This document shows, in pieces, positions 1 through 7,493 of a stretch of 19,083 bases of DNA (position 1 is its first letter; each line of letters opens with the position of its first letter). The position numbers were made by a program, and so were the translations under genes. The notes below the pieces were generated by a model, which was not told the DNA's origin, searched no databases, and worked only from the letters and a program-made list of their open reading frames with translations. Source of the stretch: Streptomyces californicus (lineage in GTDB: Bacteria; Actinomycetota; Actinomycetes; Streptomycetales; Streptomycetaceae); contig NZ_JNZZ01000049.1 in assembly GCF_000717645.1 (NCBI RefSeq), positions 1 through 19,083 of the forward strand. Direction: 5' to 3'.

Positions 1-2519
1 GGGGTGGAAGGCGTCGGGGTGGGGCTGGGCGTGGGCGGCGGGGGGTCCTCGACCGGGATCTCGGTGCCGGTGGTGTTGTCCGTGGGGTTGGGGTCGATGA
101 CGGCTCCGGTGACGGACCAGATGATCCGCTGGGGGCCGGGGGTGACGCCGGTCAGACGGGCGACGACCTCCACGCTGCCGCCCGGCGGGACGATGCCGAC
201 ATCGCACTGGGGGGTGCCGGGGGCGCAGGTCGCACCGTCGGTGGTCAGCTCCTCCAGCCGTACGCCGGGCGGGGCGTCGACGGTGAGGGTGGTGCCGGGC
301 GAGGGGGCGGGGCCCCGGTTGGTGACGGTGACGGTCACCTCGGCGGTGGAGCCGACCTCCACGGGGGGCCGGGCGGGCGGTGCGGTGAGCGACAGGTCGA
401 CGGACTGCTGGAGGGTCGGTTCCTTCTGCCGTCCGGCGTGCGCGTTGTCGACGGGGGCGAGGGCGCCGGAGGCGATGTCGAGGGTGGCGAGCTGCTCCGG
501 GGAGTTCGGGGCGAGTTCGCGGCGCGCGGTGAAGACGAGCCGGTCGCCGCCGGGCGTCCAGGCGACGTCGCGCGGCTGGTGGGGGCCGGTGGCGGAGGTG
601 TCGGGGATCGGCAGGTCGCAGCCGGCGGGGTTGTCCTTCTGGACGGAGGGCAGGACGACCCGGCAGCCGCCGCCGCGCAGCGGCTTGATGAGGACGCCGG
701 CCCGCTGGTTGACCCTGCCGCCGCCGTCCTTGCGGTTGAACGCCACCTTCAGGCCGTCCGGGGAGAACGCGGGGCTGTCGTCGATGACCTCGCAGGCGCC
801 GGGGCAGATGGTGGCGCTGAGGTCCCGCTGGCGGCCGAGGTCGGCGACGGGCACGACCCAGATGTGCTTGTTGCCGCCGTTGCCGTTGATGGTCTGGCCG
901 CGGGTGAAGGCGAGGTTGATCCCGTCGGAGGACCAGGTCGGCTGGGCGTCGGCGCCGGTCCGCTGGCCCTCGGGCGGCCGGACCTCGTCGAGGATCCTGC
1001 CGCTGGCGACGTCGGCGATGAGGATGCGGCTCGGGCCCGCCGCGTCGCCGGTGCCGCCGGGCGAGGTGCGGGTGAAGGCGAGCTTGGTGCCGTCGGGCGA
1101 GAAGGCGGGGTCGGTGTCCCAGTCGTCGGCACCGCGTCCGGCGAGCGGCAGCACCGCCGCGTTGCCGCCGTCGGCGTCGGTCATCCAGATGCGCTCGACG
1201 CGCCCGGTGTCGGTGTCCTCGAAGCGGGTGACGACGATCCGGCGGCCGTCGGGGGTGTAGCTCTGCCGCTCGGTCCAGGGGTCGTAGCCCGGCGCCGGGT
1301 TGAACAGGGGGTCCACGGCGGGGTCGTCGTTGGTGCGGGCGGCCGGGTCCTCCTTGAGGATCGTGACACCCAGGTCGCGGGGGTCGGAGCCGTCCTGGCG
1401 GACGTCCTGGAGCGTCACGATCCGCGAGGCGGACAGCAGTTCGCCCTCCTTCTTCACCTTCTCGGGGTCCGGGGTGATCCGGGACACGACGACGGTCCCG
1501 GCCGGGGCGAACCAGGTGGGCGGCCCGACCTCGCGGTCCTCCTTGACCAGTTGGTCCGGCCCCTTGCTGCCGTCGAAGGCGGTCACCTGGTAGACGTGGT
1601 CGAAGTCGTCGCAGCCGCAGGTGTGGTACGGGCTGAGGAAGACGACCTGCTTGCCGTCGGGCAGCCACGAGGCGGAGCGGGTACCCCACTCGGCGTGGCC
1701 GCCGACCAGCAGCGGGCGGTCGGTGCCGATGCCTTCGGTGGCCCGCAGTTCGGTGCCGTCGTCGACGTCCGGGTCCGGGTCGGTGGTGAGGGTGTACGCG
1801 ACGATGTCCCGGTCGGCGGGGTCGGTGCCCGGGTTCCAGGACGGCTCGGTGGCGTCGCCGGCCGGCCCGTCGCTGATCCGGGTCTGCGGGCCGCCCTCGG
1901 CGTTCCGTACGTACACCTGCCATCCCCGTACGGCGTCGCCGTCGCAGGCGTACGCGAGGCGTGTGCCGTCCGGGGACCAGGTCGGGGAGTTCTCGTTGTC
2001 GGGGGTGTCGGTGAGCCGGCGCAGGCCGGTGCCGTCGACGCCGACCGACCAGAGGTCGCGCTGGACGCCGCCGCCGGGGCCGGGCTCGGCCGAGTCGAAC
2101 ACCACGGTCCGCCCGTCCGGGGAGAGTTCGGGGCGGGCCGCGTCCCGGTCCGTGGTGAGCCGGCGCACCGAGCCGTCCGCGCCGCGCACGTACACCTGGG
2201 GCCTGGGGCTGTCGCGCAGGCTGGTGAAGACGAGGACGCCGCCGCGGGCGGAGGGGTCCTGGTCGTAGTGGGCGGGCCCGTCACCGAAGAAGGGCTTGGT
2301 GCTGATCGTGTCGCCGGTCGCCTGCCCGAGGCTGCGGTGTTCGGTGCCGGCGAAGGCGATGCGCCCCGCCTGGTCGGGCGCCGCGTCGGCGGCGGCGACC
2401 GCGTCGCCCGCCCGGTCGGGGGCCGCGGCGGCGCCGACCAGCAGCGGCGCCAGCAGCACCACCGCACCGATCAGCCGGGCCGCCCGGGAACGCTTCGCCG
2501 GGCCAGCAGTGCCGGTCAC
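1..2519 (-). CDS. Secreted TolB-like beta-propeller protein (C-terminus cut by window edge)
   Basis: The reading frame stays open from a GTG at 2519 to the left edge, giving about 839 codons. A GAGG ribosome site lies 6 nt before the start. The N-terminus reads as a signal peptide: Arg/Lys residues, then a hydrophobic stretch (LIGAVVLLAPLLVGAAAAP), so the protein is probably exported. The body has repeated PD40/TolB-like blades with motifs such as ELSPDGRTVVF, TWSPDGTRLAY, AFSPDGTKLAF and AFSPDGLKVAF. After the propeller comes a DUF11/CARDB-like Ig domain (VEVGSTAEVTVTVTNRGPAP), then a Pro/Thr/Ser-rich tail at the edge that may lead to a cell-wall or membrane segment. PD40 propellers usually bind proteins or glycans rather than catalyse; the ligand here is unknown. 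It reads away from the injection-system genes, 314 bp beyond the LuxR-type gene, so a link to the particle is only positional. The family call is firm; the function is open. Confidence 0.85.
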   Translation of the reverse strand, partial: MTGTAGPAKRSRAARLIGAVVLLAPLLVGAAAAPDRAGDAVAAADAAPDQAGRIAFAGTEHRSLGQATGDTISTKPFFGDGPAHYDQDPSARGGVLVFTSLRDSPRPQVYVRGADGSVRRLTTDRDAARPELSPDGRTVVFDSAEPGPGGGVQRDLWSVGVDGTGLRRLTDTPDNENSPTWSPDGTRLAYACDGDAVRGWQVYVRNAEGGPQTRISDGPAGDATEPSWNPGTDPADRDIVAYTLTTDPDPDVDDGTELRATEGIGTDRPLLVGGHAEWGTRSASWLPDGKQVVFLSPYHTCGCDDFDHVYQVTAFDGSKGPDQLVKEDREVGPPTWFAPAGTVVVSRITPDPEKVKKEGELLSASRIVTLQDVRQDGSDPRDLGVTILKEDPAARTNDDPAVDPLFNPAPGYDPWTERQSYTPDGRRIVVTRFEDTDTGRVERIWMTDADGGNAAVLPLAGRGADDWDTDPAFSPDGTKLAFTRTSPGGTGDAAGPSRILIADVASGRILDEVRPPEGQRTGADAQPTWSSDGINLAFTRGQTINGNGGNKHIWVVPVADLGRQRDLSATICPGACEVIDDSPAFSPDGLKVAFNRKDGGGRVNQRAGVLIKPLRGGGCRVVLPSVQKDNPAGCDLPIPDTSATGPHQPRDVAWTPGGDRLVFTARRELAPNSPEQLATLDIASGALAPVDNAHAGRQKEPTLQQSVDLSLTAPPARPPVEVGSTAEVTVTVTNRGPAPSPGTTLTVDAPPGVRLEELTTDGATCAPGTPQCDVGIVPPGGSVEVVARLTGVTPGPQRIIWSVTGAVIDPNPTDNTTGTEIPVEDPPPPTPSPTPTPST

Positions 2520-2833
2520 GGCCCACCTCACAGTCTGTCGATGACTCTCCACCGGCCAGCCTCGCGTGCGCACGGGGCGCGGGACAGGCCGCGAGTACCC
2601 GGAACGGGGGAAGCGACCGTTGCCCTTTGCGGCGCGGGGCGGGCCGGGCTCGGTGGGGTCGGGCCGGGCGCGTGGGGTGCGGGCCGGATGCACGGGGGTG
2701 CGGGCCGGGGCGTCGGCCGTTCGTCGGCGGGGCCCGGGCCCCGGCCCGACCGGCGCCCCGACCCGCACGCCGTCCGCTGATCAGCCCGCTCCCCGCCCCG
2801 CTCCCCGTCCGCAGATCGGCCCGCGTCCCGTCC
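2520..2833. promoter_or_regulatory. Intergenic region upstream of the TolB-like gene
   Basis: This 314-bp stretch lies between two minus-strand genes and must hold any separate promoter of the propeller gene. The part next to the propeller start has a good ribosome site (GAGG, complement of 2526-2529). The middle is G-rich, with repeated gggtgcgggccgg-like words around 2675-2710. The part next to the LuxR-type gene carries two degenerate copies of that gene's last codons. I found no convincing -35/-10 pair and no small gene. The ORFs crossing it on either strand are out-of-frame extensions without plausible starts. Confidence 0.4.
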
Positions 2834-2846
2834 TCAGATCAGCCCG
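2779..2846. repeat. Three short direct repeats (GATCRGCCCG)
   Basis: The 10-mer gatcagcccg occurs at 2779-2788 and 2837-2846, with a one-base variant (gatcggcccg) at 2814-2823. The copy at 2837-2846 is inside the last codons of the LuxR-type gene (the Gly-Leu-Ile end); the other two lie just past its stop. They look like degenerate partial duplications of the gene's 3' end, or a small set of binding sites. Confidence 0.45.
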
Positions 2847-3556
2847 TGCCGCATCGCGTACCCCACCGCGTGCGCCCGGTTGCGCAGTTCGAGCCGGGTC
2901 GCCACCTCATGCAGCACGTTCTTGACGGTGCGTTCCGAGTACGAGGTCTTCTGCGCGATCTCCGCCGTGTCGCAGCCCTCCGAGACCAGCCGGATCATCT
3001 CCGCCTCGCGCGCGGTGAGCGTGGAGAGGGTGAGTCCGCGCGGGTCGAGGACCGTGCGCTGGAGGGAGCTGACGTGGTCGAGGAGCTTGCCGAGCAGGTC
3101 GCCCGGGAGCACGCCCTCGCCGTTGGCCATGGCGCGCACCAGGTGGACGAGCCGGTCCTGGTCGGCCTCGCCGCGCCGCAGGACGGCGGCCACCCCGCAC
3201 TCGATCATCGTCTGGAGGGCGCCCGACTCGAAGAAGCCCACGACCAGCCCGGTACGGGTGGAGGTGTTGCGCTGGAGGCGGTGCAGGAGCTGGACGGTGG
3301 CCTCGCCCACCGTGTCCACCACGACCAGGGAGACCTCGGCGCGGTCCGCCTCGGCCTCCGGCAGCAGCTCTATCTCGGGCCGCACCCGCAGTTGGTGGAT
3401 CATCCCGGTCTGGAGGATCAGGTCCTCCGCGTACACCGCCACCGTGACCCTGCCGCCGGGCGCCCCGGGCGTGCCGGGCGAGCGGTGGCCGGCCGGGTCG
3501 GTCCTGCGGTACTGCCCGCGTGTCGCCGTGCCGTTCGTCGTGTCCGTGATCGTCAT
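2834..3556 (-). CDS. LuxR/NarL-type transcriptional regulator with atypical receiver domain
   Basis: This 240-residue DNA-binding regulator starts at the ATG at 3556 (MTITDTTNG). A longer frame reaches 3787, but its first 77 residues are low-complexity Arg/Pro/Gly-rich and run through promoter DNA, so I chose the shorter form; a GAGGAAG sequence lies about 14 nt upstream. Residues 37-130 resemble a response-regulator receiver. Asp81 (VVVD) sits where the phosphorylated aspartate is expected, but the usual N-terminal acidic pair is Glu44-Asp45 in a changed context, and the conserved lysine position reads Arg (AAVLRRGE). Residues 180-240 are a clear LuxR helix-turn-helix (LTAREAEMIRLVSEG, then SERTVKNVLHEV). 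No partner histidine kinase is visible. It is divergent from the membrane-adaptor candidate across about 200 bp, so it may control that gene, the injection-system genes, or both; this is inferred from position. Confidence 0.88.
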   Translation of the reverse strand: MTITDTTNGTATRGQYRRTDPAGHRSPGTPGAPGGRVTVAVYAEDLILQTGMIHQLRVRPEIELLPEAEADRAEVSLVVVDTVGEATVQLLHRLQRNTSTRTGLVVGFFESGALQTMIECGVAAVLRRGEADQDRLVHLVRAMANGEGVLPGDLLGKLLDHVSSLQRTVLDPRGLTLSTLTAREAEMIRLVSEGCDTAEIAQKTSYSERTVKNVLHEVATRLELRNRAHAVGYAMRHGLI

Positions 3557-3762
3557 CGTTCCGTGCCCGTCTTCCTCAGGTACTTCAGCCCGATATGCCG
3601 TCTGCCGCTGGTGGTCGCCTCCGTCGGCGGGCGTCAGGGGGCGCGGGCGCGCGCCGGGGACGCGGGGGCACCGGGGCGGGGGGCCCTCGGGGCACCGCGG
3701 CTGCCCGTCCTCTGCCCTCGCGTCTCTGCTGCCGGGCGGTGCGTGCGGCCTACCGTCGCAGC
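3557..3762. promoter_or_regulatory. Divergent promoter region between regulator and membrane protein gene
   Basis: This 206-bp gap separates two head-to-head genes and must hold both promoters. On the minus strand, catatc (complement of 3592-3597) is a possible -10 box about 35 nt before the regulator start, with no clear -35. On the plus strand, taccgt (3751-3756) fits the TAnnnT pattern of a -10 box and ends only 6 nt before the GTG at 3763. No ribosome site precedes that GTG, so a leaderless transcript is possible. The centre is extremely GC-rich. Confidence 0.4.
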
Positions 3763-5088
3763 GTGACCACATCTGCCGAACTCGCAAGCCCCGCGGTGAC
3801 GGTGTCGCCGGGCGGCACCGCGACGACCACTCTGACCGTGCGCAACGACGGTGACATCGTCGAGGCCTACACCCTCGAAGTGGTCGGCGACTGCGCCGCC
3901 TGGACCACCGTGGAGCCGGCGCGTGTGTCGCTGTATCCGGGCACGTCCGAGACGGTGGCCCTGACCTTCGCCCCGCCCCGCTCCCCCGACGTCCGGGCGG
4001 GCGAGACCCCGCTGGCCGTACGGGTGCTGCCCGCCGAGCGACCCGAGTCGGTCGTGGTCCCCGAGTCGACGGTGACCGTGGAGCCCTTCCACGAGCTGCG
4101 CGCGGAGCTGGAGCCCCGCCGCCGCCGGGGCTGGCTCGGCGCCCGGTTCCGTACGGCCGTGCAGAACCGGGGGAACACCCCGGTCGACGTCGCTCTCGCG
4201 TCCCGGCAGGACGGGGAGGACCTGCGTCTCGTCTTCGCGCCGGACACCAAGCGACTGGAGCCCGGGGAGTCGGCGGAGTTCGGGCTCAAGGCCCGGGCCC
4301 GGAAGCTGATCTGGTTCGGCGAGCCCGTGAGCTGGCCCTTCGATGTCCTGGCGACCGGGGCCGGCGAGCGGAAGACCGAGGAGGAGCAGCCCGGCGGGCC
4401 CGAACCGCTGCCCGGCGAGTTCGCCCAGATACCGGTTCTGCCCAAGTGGCTGCTGATCGTGCTGGCGGCGCTGCTGGCGCTGCTGCTCGCATGGTTCGCC
4501 CTGGTGCGTCCGGCGGTGCAGAGCACGGCCAAGCAGGCAGGGGCGAAGGCCGCGCAGGAGGAGACCGAACGGGGCAAGGAGCAGGGGTCGACGCCGCCCG
4601 GCGGCGCGGAGAACCCGTCCGGCGGCCAGGGAGAGGGGACCGGTCCGGACGGAACGGGGCCCGGTTCGGGCGGTTCGGGTTCGGGCGGCTCCGGCTCCGG
4701 CGGCGGCACCGGCGGGAGCGGAGGCGGAGGAGGCCAGGCGTCCCGGACGATCGACGTGCAGACCCGGGCGGGGGCGACGGAGGAAGGCTCCTACAAGGTG
4801 CCGGCCGGGAAGGTGTTCAAGATCACCGACGCCGTCGTGGCGAACTTCCAGGGCGACGAGGGCCTCGTGACGATCTCCTTCGGCGAGAACAAGATCACGA
4901 CAATCGCGCTGGAAACCTTCCGCAACCAGGACTATCACTGGGTCACCCCCATTCAGGTTCCGGAGAACGCCACCGTCACCGCTTCCGTCACCTGCGCCAA
5001 GCCCGGCACACCGGCCACCGGAACACAGGCTTCCGGATGCCATCAGGTACTGAATGTCAGCGGCGAGCTGAGCGATCTCGCACGGTAG
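3763..5088 (+). CDS. Single-pass membrane protein, candidate CisA-like membrane adaptor of the injection system
   Basis: The 441-residue protein starts at GTG 3763 (VTTSAELASPAVTVSPGG); the frame extends back to 3595, but that part is Arg/Gly-rich promoter DNA. Residues 1-115 and 116-205 look like two Ig-like beta-sandwiches (VTVSPGGTATTTLTVRNDGD; VQNRGNTPVDVALASRQDG). One transmembrane helix follows at about 229-250 (WLLIVLAALLALLLAWFALV). Then come a charged stretch, a long Gly/Ser-rich linker (about 270-325) and a C-terminal beta-rich domain (325-441) with two cysteines (411, 426) that could form a disulfide outside the cell. There is no signal peptide, so the N-terminus is probably cytoplasmic. 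Homologues are often annotated only as hydrolytic protein, but I see no catalytic motif. Streptomyces injection systems need a membrane protein, CisA, with a cytosolic N-terminus for firing. Topology and location fit that role, but the identity is inferred. Confidence 0.8.
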   Translation: MTTSAELASPAVTVSPGGTATTTLTVRNDGDIVEAYTLEVVGDCAAWTTVEPARVSLYPGTSETVALTFAPPRSPDVRAGETPLAVRVLPAERPESVVVPESTVTVEPFHELRAELEPRRRRGWLGARFRTAVQNRGNTPVDVALASRQDGEDLRLVFAPDTKRLEPGESAEFGLKARARKLIWFGEPVSWPFDVLATGAGERKTEEEQPGGPEPLPGEFAQIPVLPKWLLIVLAALLALLLAWFALVRPAVQSTAKQAGAKAAQEETERGKEQGSTPPGGAENPSGGQGEGTGPDGTGPGSGGSGSGGSGSGGGTGGSGGGGGQASRTIDVQTRAGATEEGSYKVPAGKVFKITDAVVANFQGDEGLVTISFGENKITTIALETFRNQDYHWVTPIQVPENATVTASVTCAKPGTPATGTQASGCHQVLNVSGELSDLAR

Positions 5089-5114
5089 AACAGCCGAGAA
5101 CAACGCGAGAAACA

Positions 5115-5189
5115 GCCGCGCCGGGCGTTCTGCTTCCCCTCCCGTCGAGACAACAGCAGAAAACCGGCCGAGGGGAAACCCGGCGCGGC
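5115..5189 (+). terminator. Large stem-loop after the membrane-protein gene, probable terminator
   Basis: The arms gccgcgccggg (5115-5125) and cccggcgcggc (5179-5189) are perfectly complementary over 11 bp. Inside, ttcccctc (5134-5141) pairs with gaggggaa (5170-5177), extending the stem past a bulge on the left side. It starts 26 nt after the stop codon of the upstream gene. No T-run follows, which is common for actinobacterial terminators. It could instead be a structured leader or a processing site. Confidence 0.5.
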
Positions 5190-5301
5190 GGGTGATGGCG
5201 TATTCGCCCTCCCCAATGCCCCAGAGGTCTCGACCAGTTCGGTCGCCCGCGGCCTCGGCGGCAGCGGAAGAATATCCGCATCCTGCGGCCGTGGGAGCGA
5301 A

Positions 5302-5319
5302 CTGTGCTGCTCAGCACAG
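5302..5319. promoter_or_regulatory. Perfect 8-2-8 inverted repeat, operator candidate
   Basis: The sequence ctgtgctg-ct-cagcacag is a perfect inverted repeat with 8-bp arms and a 2-bp centre. It lies in gene-free DNA about 590 bp before the sheath gene and 210 bp after the membrane-protein gene. This size and symmetry suit a dimeric helix-turn-helix regulator, but the protein that binds it is unknown. Confidence 0.45.
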
Positions 5320-5547
5320 GTGCTGACGGCTCGTGCGGTGCCGGCCGGTGCCCGTTCGGAGCGCTTCCGTGCCCGTTTCCGCCGTCCGATCCCGGCCGAA
5401 TCCACCCGTCCCTCCAGCGCATTCTGGCCGAATCGCATCACCTGGGGACACATTCCCGCAGCTCCGGGACGGATCTCACCCCTCCTCGGTTTACCGCGAA
5501 AATGAGATACCGAACACAGGGGTTCCCCGGCGTGGCGGTCTCCCATT

Positions 5548-5653
5548 CCGCCTTCCGCGCGGCGACTTCTTCCCGCCTTCCGCGCAGAGGCGCCCGCCCT
5601 CTTCCCCCCAGAGGCGTGCCGACTTCTTCCGGGAACGCACGCCGACTTCCTCC
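5548..5653. repeat. Cluster of short direct repeats upstream of the sheath gene
   Basis: The 13-mer ccgccttccgcgc occurs at 5548-5560 and again at 5573-5585, 25 bp apart. A second word, cagaggcg, occurs at 5585-5592 and 5609-5616. A third, gacttctt/gacttcct preceded by gc or gcc, occurs at 5562-5573, 5618-5630 and 5641-5653. The words are interleaved with a spacing of roughly 25 bp. They may be regulator sites or the remains of a small tandem duplication. Confidence 0.45.
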
Positions 5654-5909
5654 ACCAAGGAAGGGCAAAGAATCCCGTTCCCTTACACGACGTTCTCGTT
5701 CTCGTCATACGACCGACATGAAGCAGGCCGGAAACGGTGAATCGGGGCCGCGCGTCCGGGCCGCGTCCGCCGAGGGCACCGACACCCCGCTCCGGCGTCC
5801 CGGAAGGGCAGTCTCGTTGCCCCGTGTCCAGGACTCCGGGACCTACTCCCGGTCCGCGCGGCCCGTCGAGACTGGGCGGTGATCGAGTGACCGTCCCGAA
5901 GGAGCGAGC

Positions 5910-7466
5910 ATGCCGTCGTACCTCACCCCCGGTGTTTACGTGGAGGAGGTGCAGTCCGGAGCACGGCCCATCGAGGGAGTCGGCACCGCGGTCGCAGCCT
6001 TCGTCGGCTTCGCCGGTACGGGCCCCTTCCACCAGCCGACACTGGTGACCAACTGGGACCAGTACGTCCAGACGTTCGGCGCCTTCACCGCCGACACCTA
6101 CCTGGCGCACGCCGTCTACGGCTTCTTCGCCAACGGCGGCGGCGCGGCCTACGTCGTGCGCATCGGCGGCCCCGCCCAGGGCGCCGAGGACGCGCAGGGG
6201 GCGGGCCGCGGCGCGGTCGCACCGGCGGACCCGGCGCCGGTCGCGCTCGGCGGGTTCCTCATCTCCGCCAAGCCCGGCACGGGCGAGGGCCTCTCCGTGG
6301 AGATCGCCGACGCCGAGGGCGAGAACCCCCCGGAGGACCGCTTCCGGCTGCTGGTCCGCCAGAACGGCAAGGTCGCCGAAACGTACGACGTCTCCACCCG
6401 CAAGAACGTCAAGGGTTACCTGGTCACCCAGACCCGCGACTCGCGACTGGTCCAGGTCGCCGAACAGCCCGGTACGGCGCAGAGCCGCCCCGAGAAGCAG
6501 ACGGTGGCCCTCGCCCCGGCGGCGGCCACGGCCGCGCCCGGTTCGGGTGTGGCCCGCCTCGACGCCTCCGAGTACGTGGGCGACGCCTCGGCCCGTACCG
6601 GGTTCGCGGGCCTCGAAGCGATCGACGAGATCACGATGGTCGCCGTCCCCGACCTGATGAGCGCCTTCCAGCGGGGCGACATCGACGCCGAGGGCGTCAA
6701 GACGGTGCAGCTCGCGGTCATCTCGCACTGCGAGCAGATGGGCGACCGGGTCGCCGTCCTCGACACCCCGCCCGGCATGAACGCGCAGCGCGTACGCACC
6801 TGGCGCAACGAGGACGCCGGCTACGACTCCCGCTACGCCGCCCTGTACTACCCGTGGGTCAAGGTCTTCGACCCGGCGAGCGGCCGCAACTCCCTGGTCC
6901 CGCCGAGCGGTCACGTGGCCGGCGTCTGGGCCCGCAGCGACAACGAGCGCGGGGTGCACAAAGCCCCGGCCAACGAGGTCATCCGGGGCGCGGTGGACCT
7001 GGAGATCCGGCTCTCCAAGGGGGAGCAGGACCTCCTCAACCCGATCGGCGTGAACTGCGTGCGCGCCTTCCCCGGGCGCGGCATCCGCATCTGGGGCGCG
7101 CGCACCCTCTCCTCCGACCCGGCCTGGCGCTACCTGAACGTCCGCCGCCTCTTCAACTACCTGGAGGAGTCCATCCTCCTGGGCACCCAGTGGGTGGTGT
7201 TCGAGCCGAACGACGACCGCCTCTGGTCGAGCATCCGGCGCAACGTCACCGCGTTCCTCACCGAGGAGTGGCGCCGGGGCGCGCTGTTCGGCCGCACGGC
7301 CGAGGAGGCGTTCTACGTGCGGTGCGACCGGAGCAACAACCCGCAGGAGTCGATCGACCTGGGCCAGGTCGTCTGCGAGATCGGGGTGGCGCCGGTGAAG
7401 CCCGCCGAGTTCGTGATCTTCCGGCTCTCCCAGTTCTCCGACAGCACCAGTCTCGTCGACGAGTGA
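5910..7466 (+). CDS. Contractile tail sheath protein
   Basis: This 518-residue protein polymerises around the tube and contracts to drive it outward. An aaggag ribosome site (5899-5904) lies 5 nt before the ATG. The N-terminus carries the sheath signature PGVYVEEVQSGARPI followed by GVGTAVAAFVGFAGTGP. A more variable middle part (about residues 90-240) is probably the surface-exposed domain. The conserved C-terminal domain begins near residue 380 (GVNCVRAFPGRGIRIWGART) and continues through YLNVRRLFNYLEESILLGTQ and the end domain that interlocks subunits. It corresponds to Pvc2/Afp2 and T4 gp18. PVC and Afp carry several sheath paralogues; only one is seen here. It is the first gene of the structural series, after a long leader, and a hairpin follows its stop. 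Confidence 0.97.
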   Translation: MPSYLTPGVYVEEVQSGARPIEGVGTAVAAFVGFAGTGPFHQPTLVTNWDQYVQTFGAFTADTYLAHAVYGFFANGGGAAYVVRIGGPAQGAEDAQGAGRGAVAPADPAPVALGGFLISAKPGTGEGLSVEIADAEGENPPEDRFRLLVRQNGKVAETYDVSTRKNVKGYLVTQTRDSRLVQVAEQPGTAQSRPEKQTVALAPAAATAAPGSGVARLDASEYVGDASARTGFAGLEAIDEITMVAVPDLMSAFQRGDIDAEGVKTVQLAVISHCEQMGDRVAVLDTPPGMNAQRVRTWRNEDAGYDSRYAALYYPWVKVFDPASGRNSLVPPSGHVAGVWARSDNERGVHKAPANEVIRGAVDLEIRLSKGEQDLLNPIGVNCVRAFPGRGIRIWGARTLSSDPAWRYLNVRRLFNYLEESILLGTQWVVFEPNDDRLWSSIRRNVTAFLTEEWRRGALFGRTAEEAFYVRCDRSNNPQESIDLGQVVCEIGVAPVKPAEFVIFRLSQFSDSTSLVDE

Positions 7467-7468
7467 GC

Positions 7469-7493
7469 GCGCGGTCCTCCCGCAGGACCGCGC
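7469..7493 (+). terminator. Strong hairpin between sheath and tube genes
   Basis: The arms gcgcggtcct (7469-7478) and aggaccgcgc (7484-7493) pair perfectly over 10 bp around a 5-nt loop. The hairpin starts 3 nt after the sheath stop codon and ends about 50 nt before the tube start. No T-run follows. It is placed to act as a partial terminator or as an RNA-stabilising end that sets the ratio of sheath to downstream products. Confidence 0.6.

Larger units (their letters stand above)
5089..5909. promoter_or_regulatory. Long gene-free leader region upstream of the sheath gene
   Basis: The 821-bp interval between the membrane-protein gene and the sheath start holds no convincing gene. ORFs in it (plus 5304-5882, minus 5438-5668) are Arg/Pro/Ser-rich, lack ribosome sites and do not look like protein families. 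It is locally less GC-rich than the genes (for example 5497-5520 and 5667-5720). It contains a large stem-loop (5115-5189), a perfect inverted repeat (5302-5319) and a cluster of short direct repeats (5548-5653), each listed separately. A possible but weak promoter is ttacac, 17 bp, catacg around 5690-5715. The length suggests a regulated promoter and a long leader for the structural operon. Confidence 0.5.

Noticed and set aside
438..2780. 780-codon plus-strand ORF
   Set aside because: It is antisense to the TolB-like gene, whose frame gives clear PD40 motifs and a signal peptide; this one is Val/Gly/Ala/Asp-rich shadow sequence from GC bias.
2834..3787. Longer 317-residue form of the LuxR-type regulator
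   Set aside because: The extra 77 residues are low-complexity, overlap the start of the divergent gene at 3763, and family similarity begins after the ATG at 3556.
3634..5103. 489-codon minus-strand ORF
   Set aside because: Antisense to the membrane-protein gene; Leu/Arg/Gly-rich with no domain, and no ribosome site.
5304..5882. 192-codon plus-strand ORF in the sheath leader
   Set aside because: Arg/Pro/Ser-rich, no ribosome site, crosses the palindrome and direct repeats, and lacks the third-position GC bias of real genes here.
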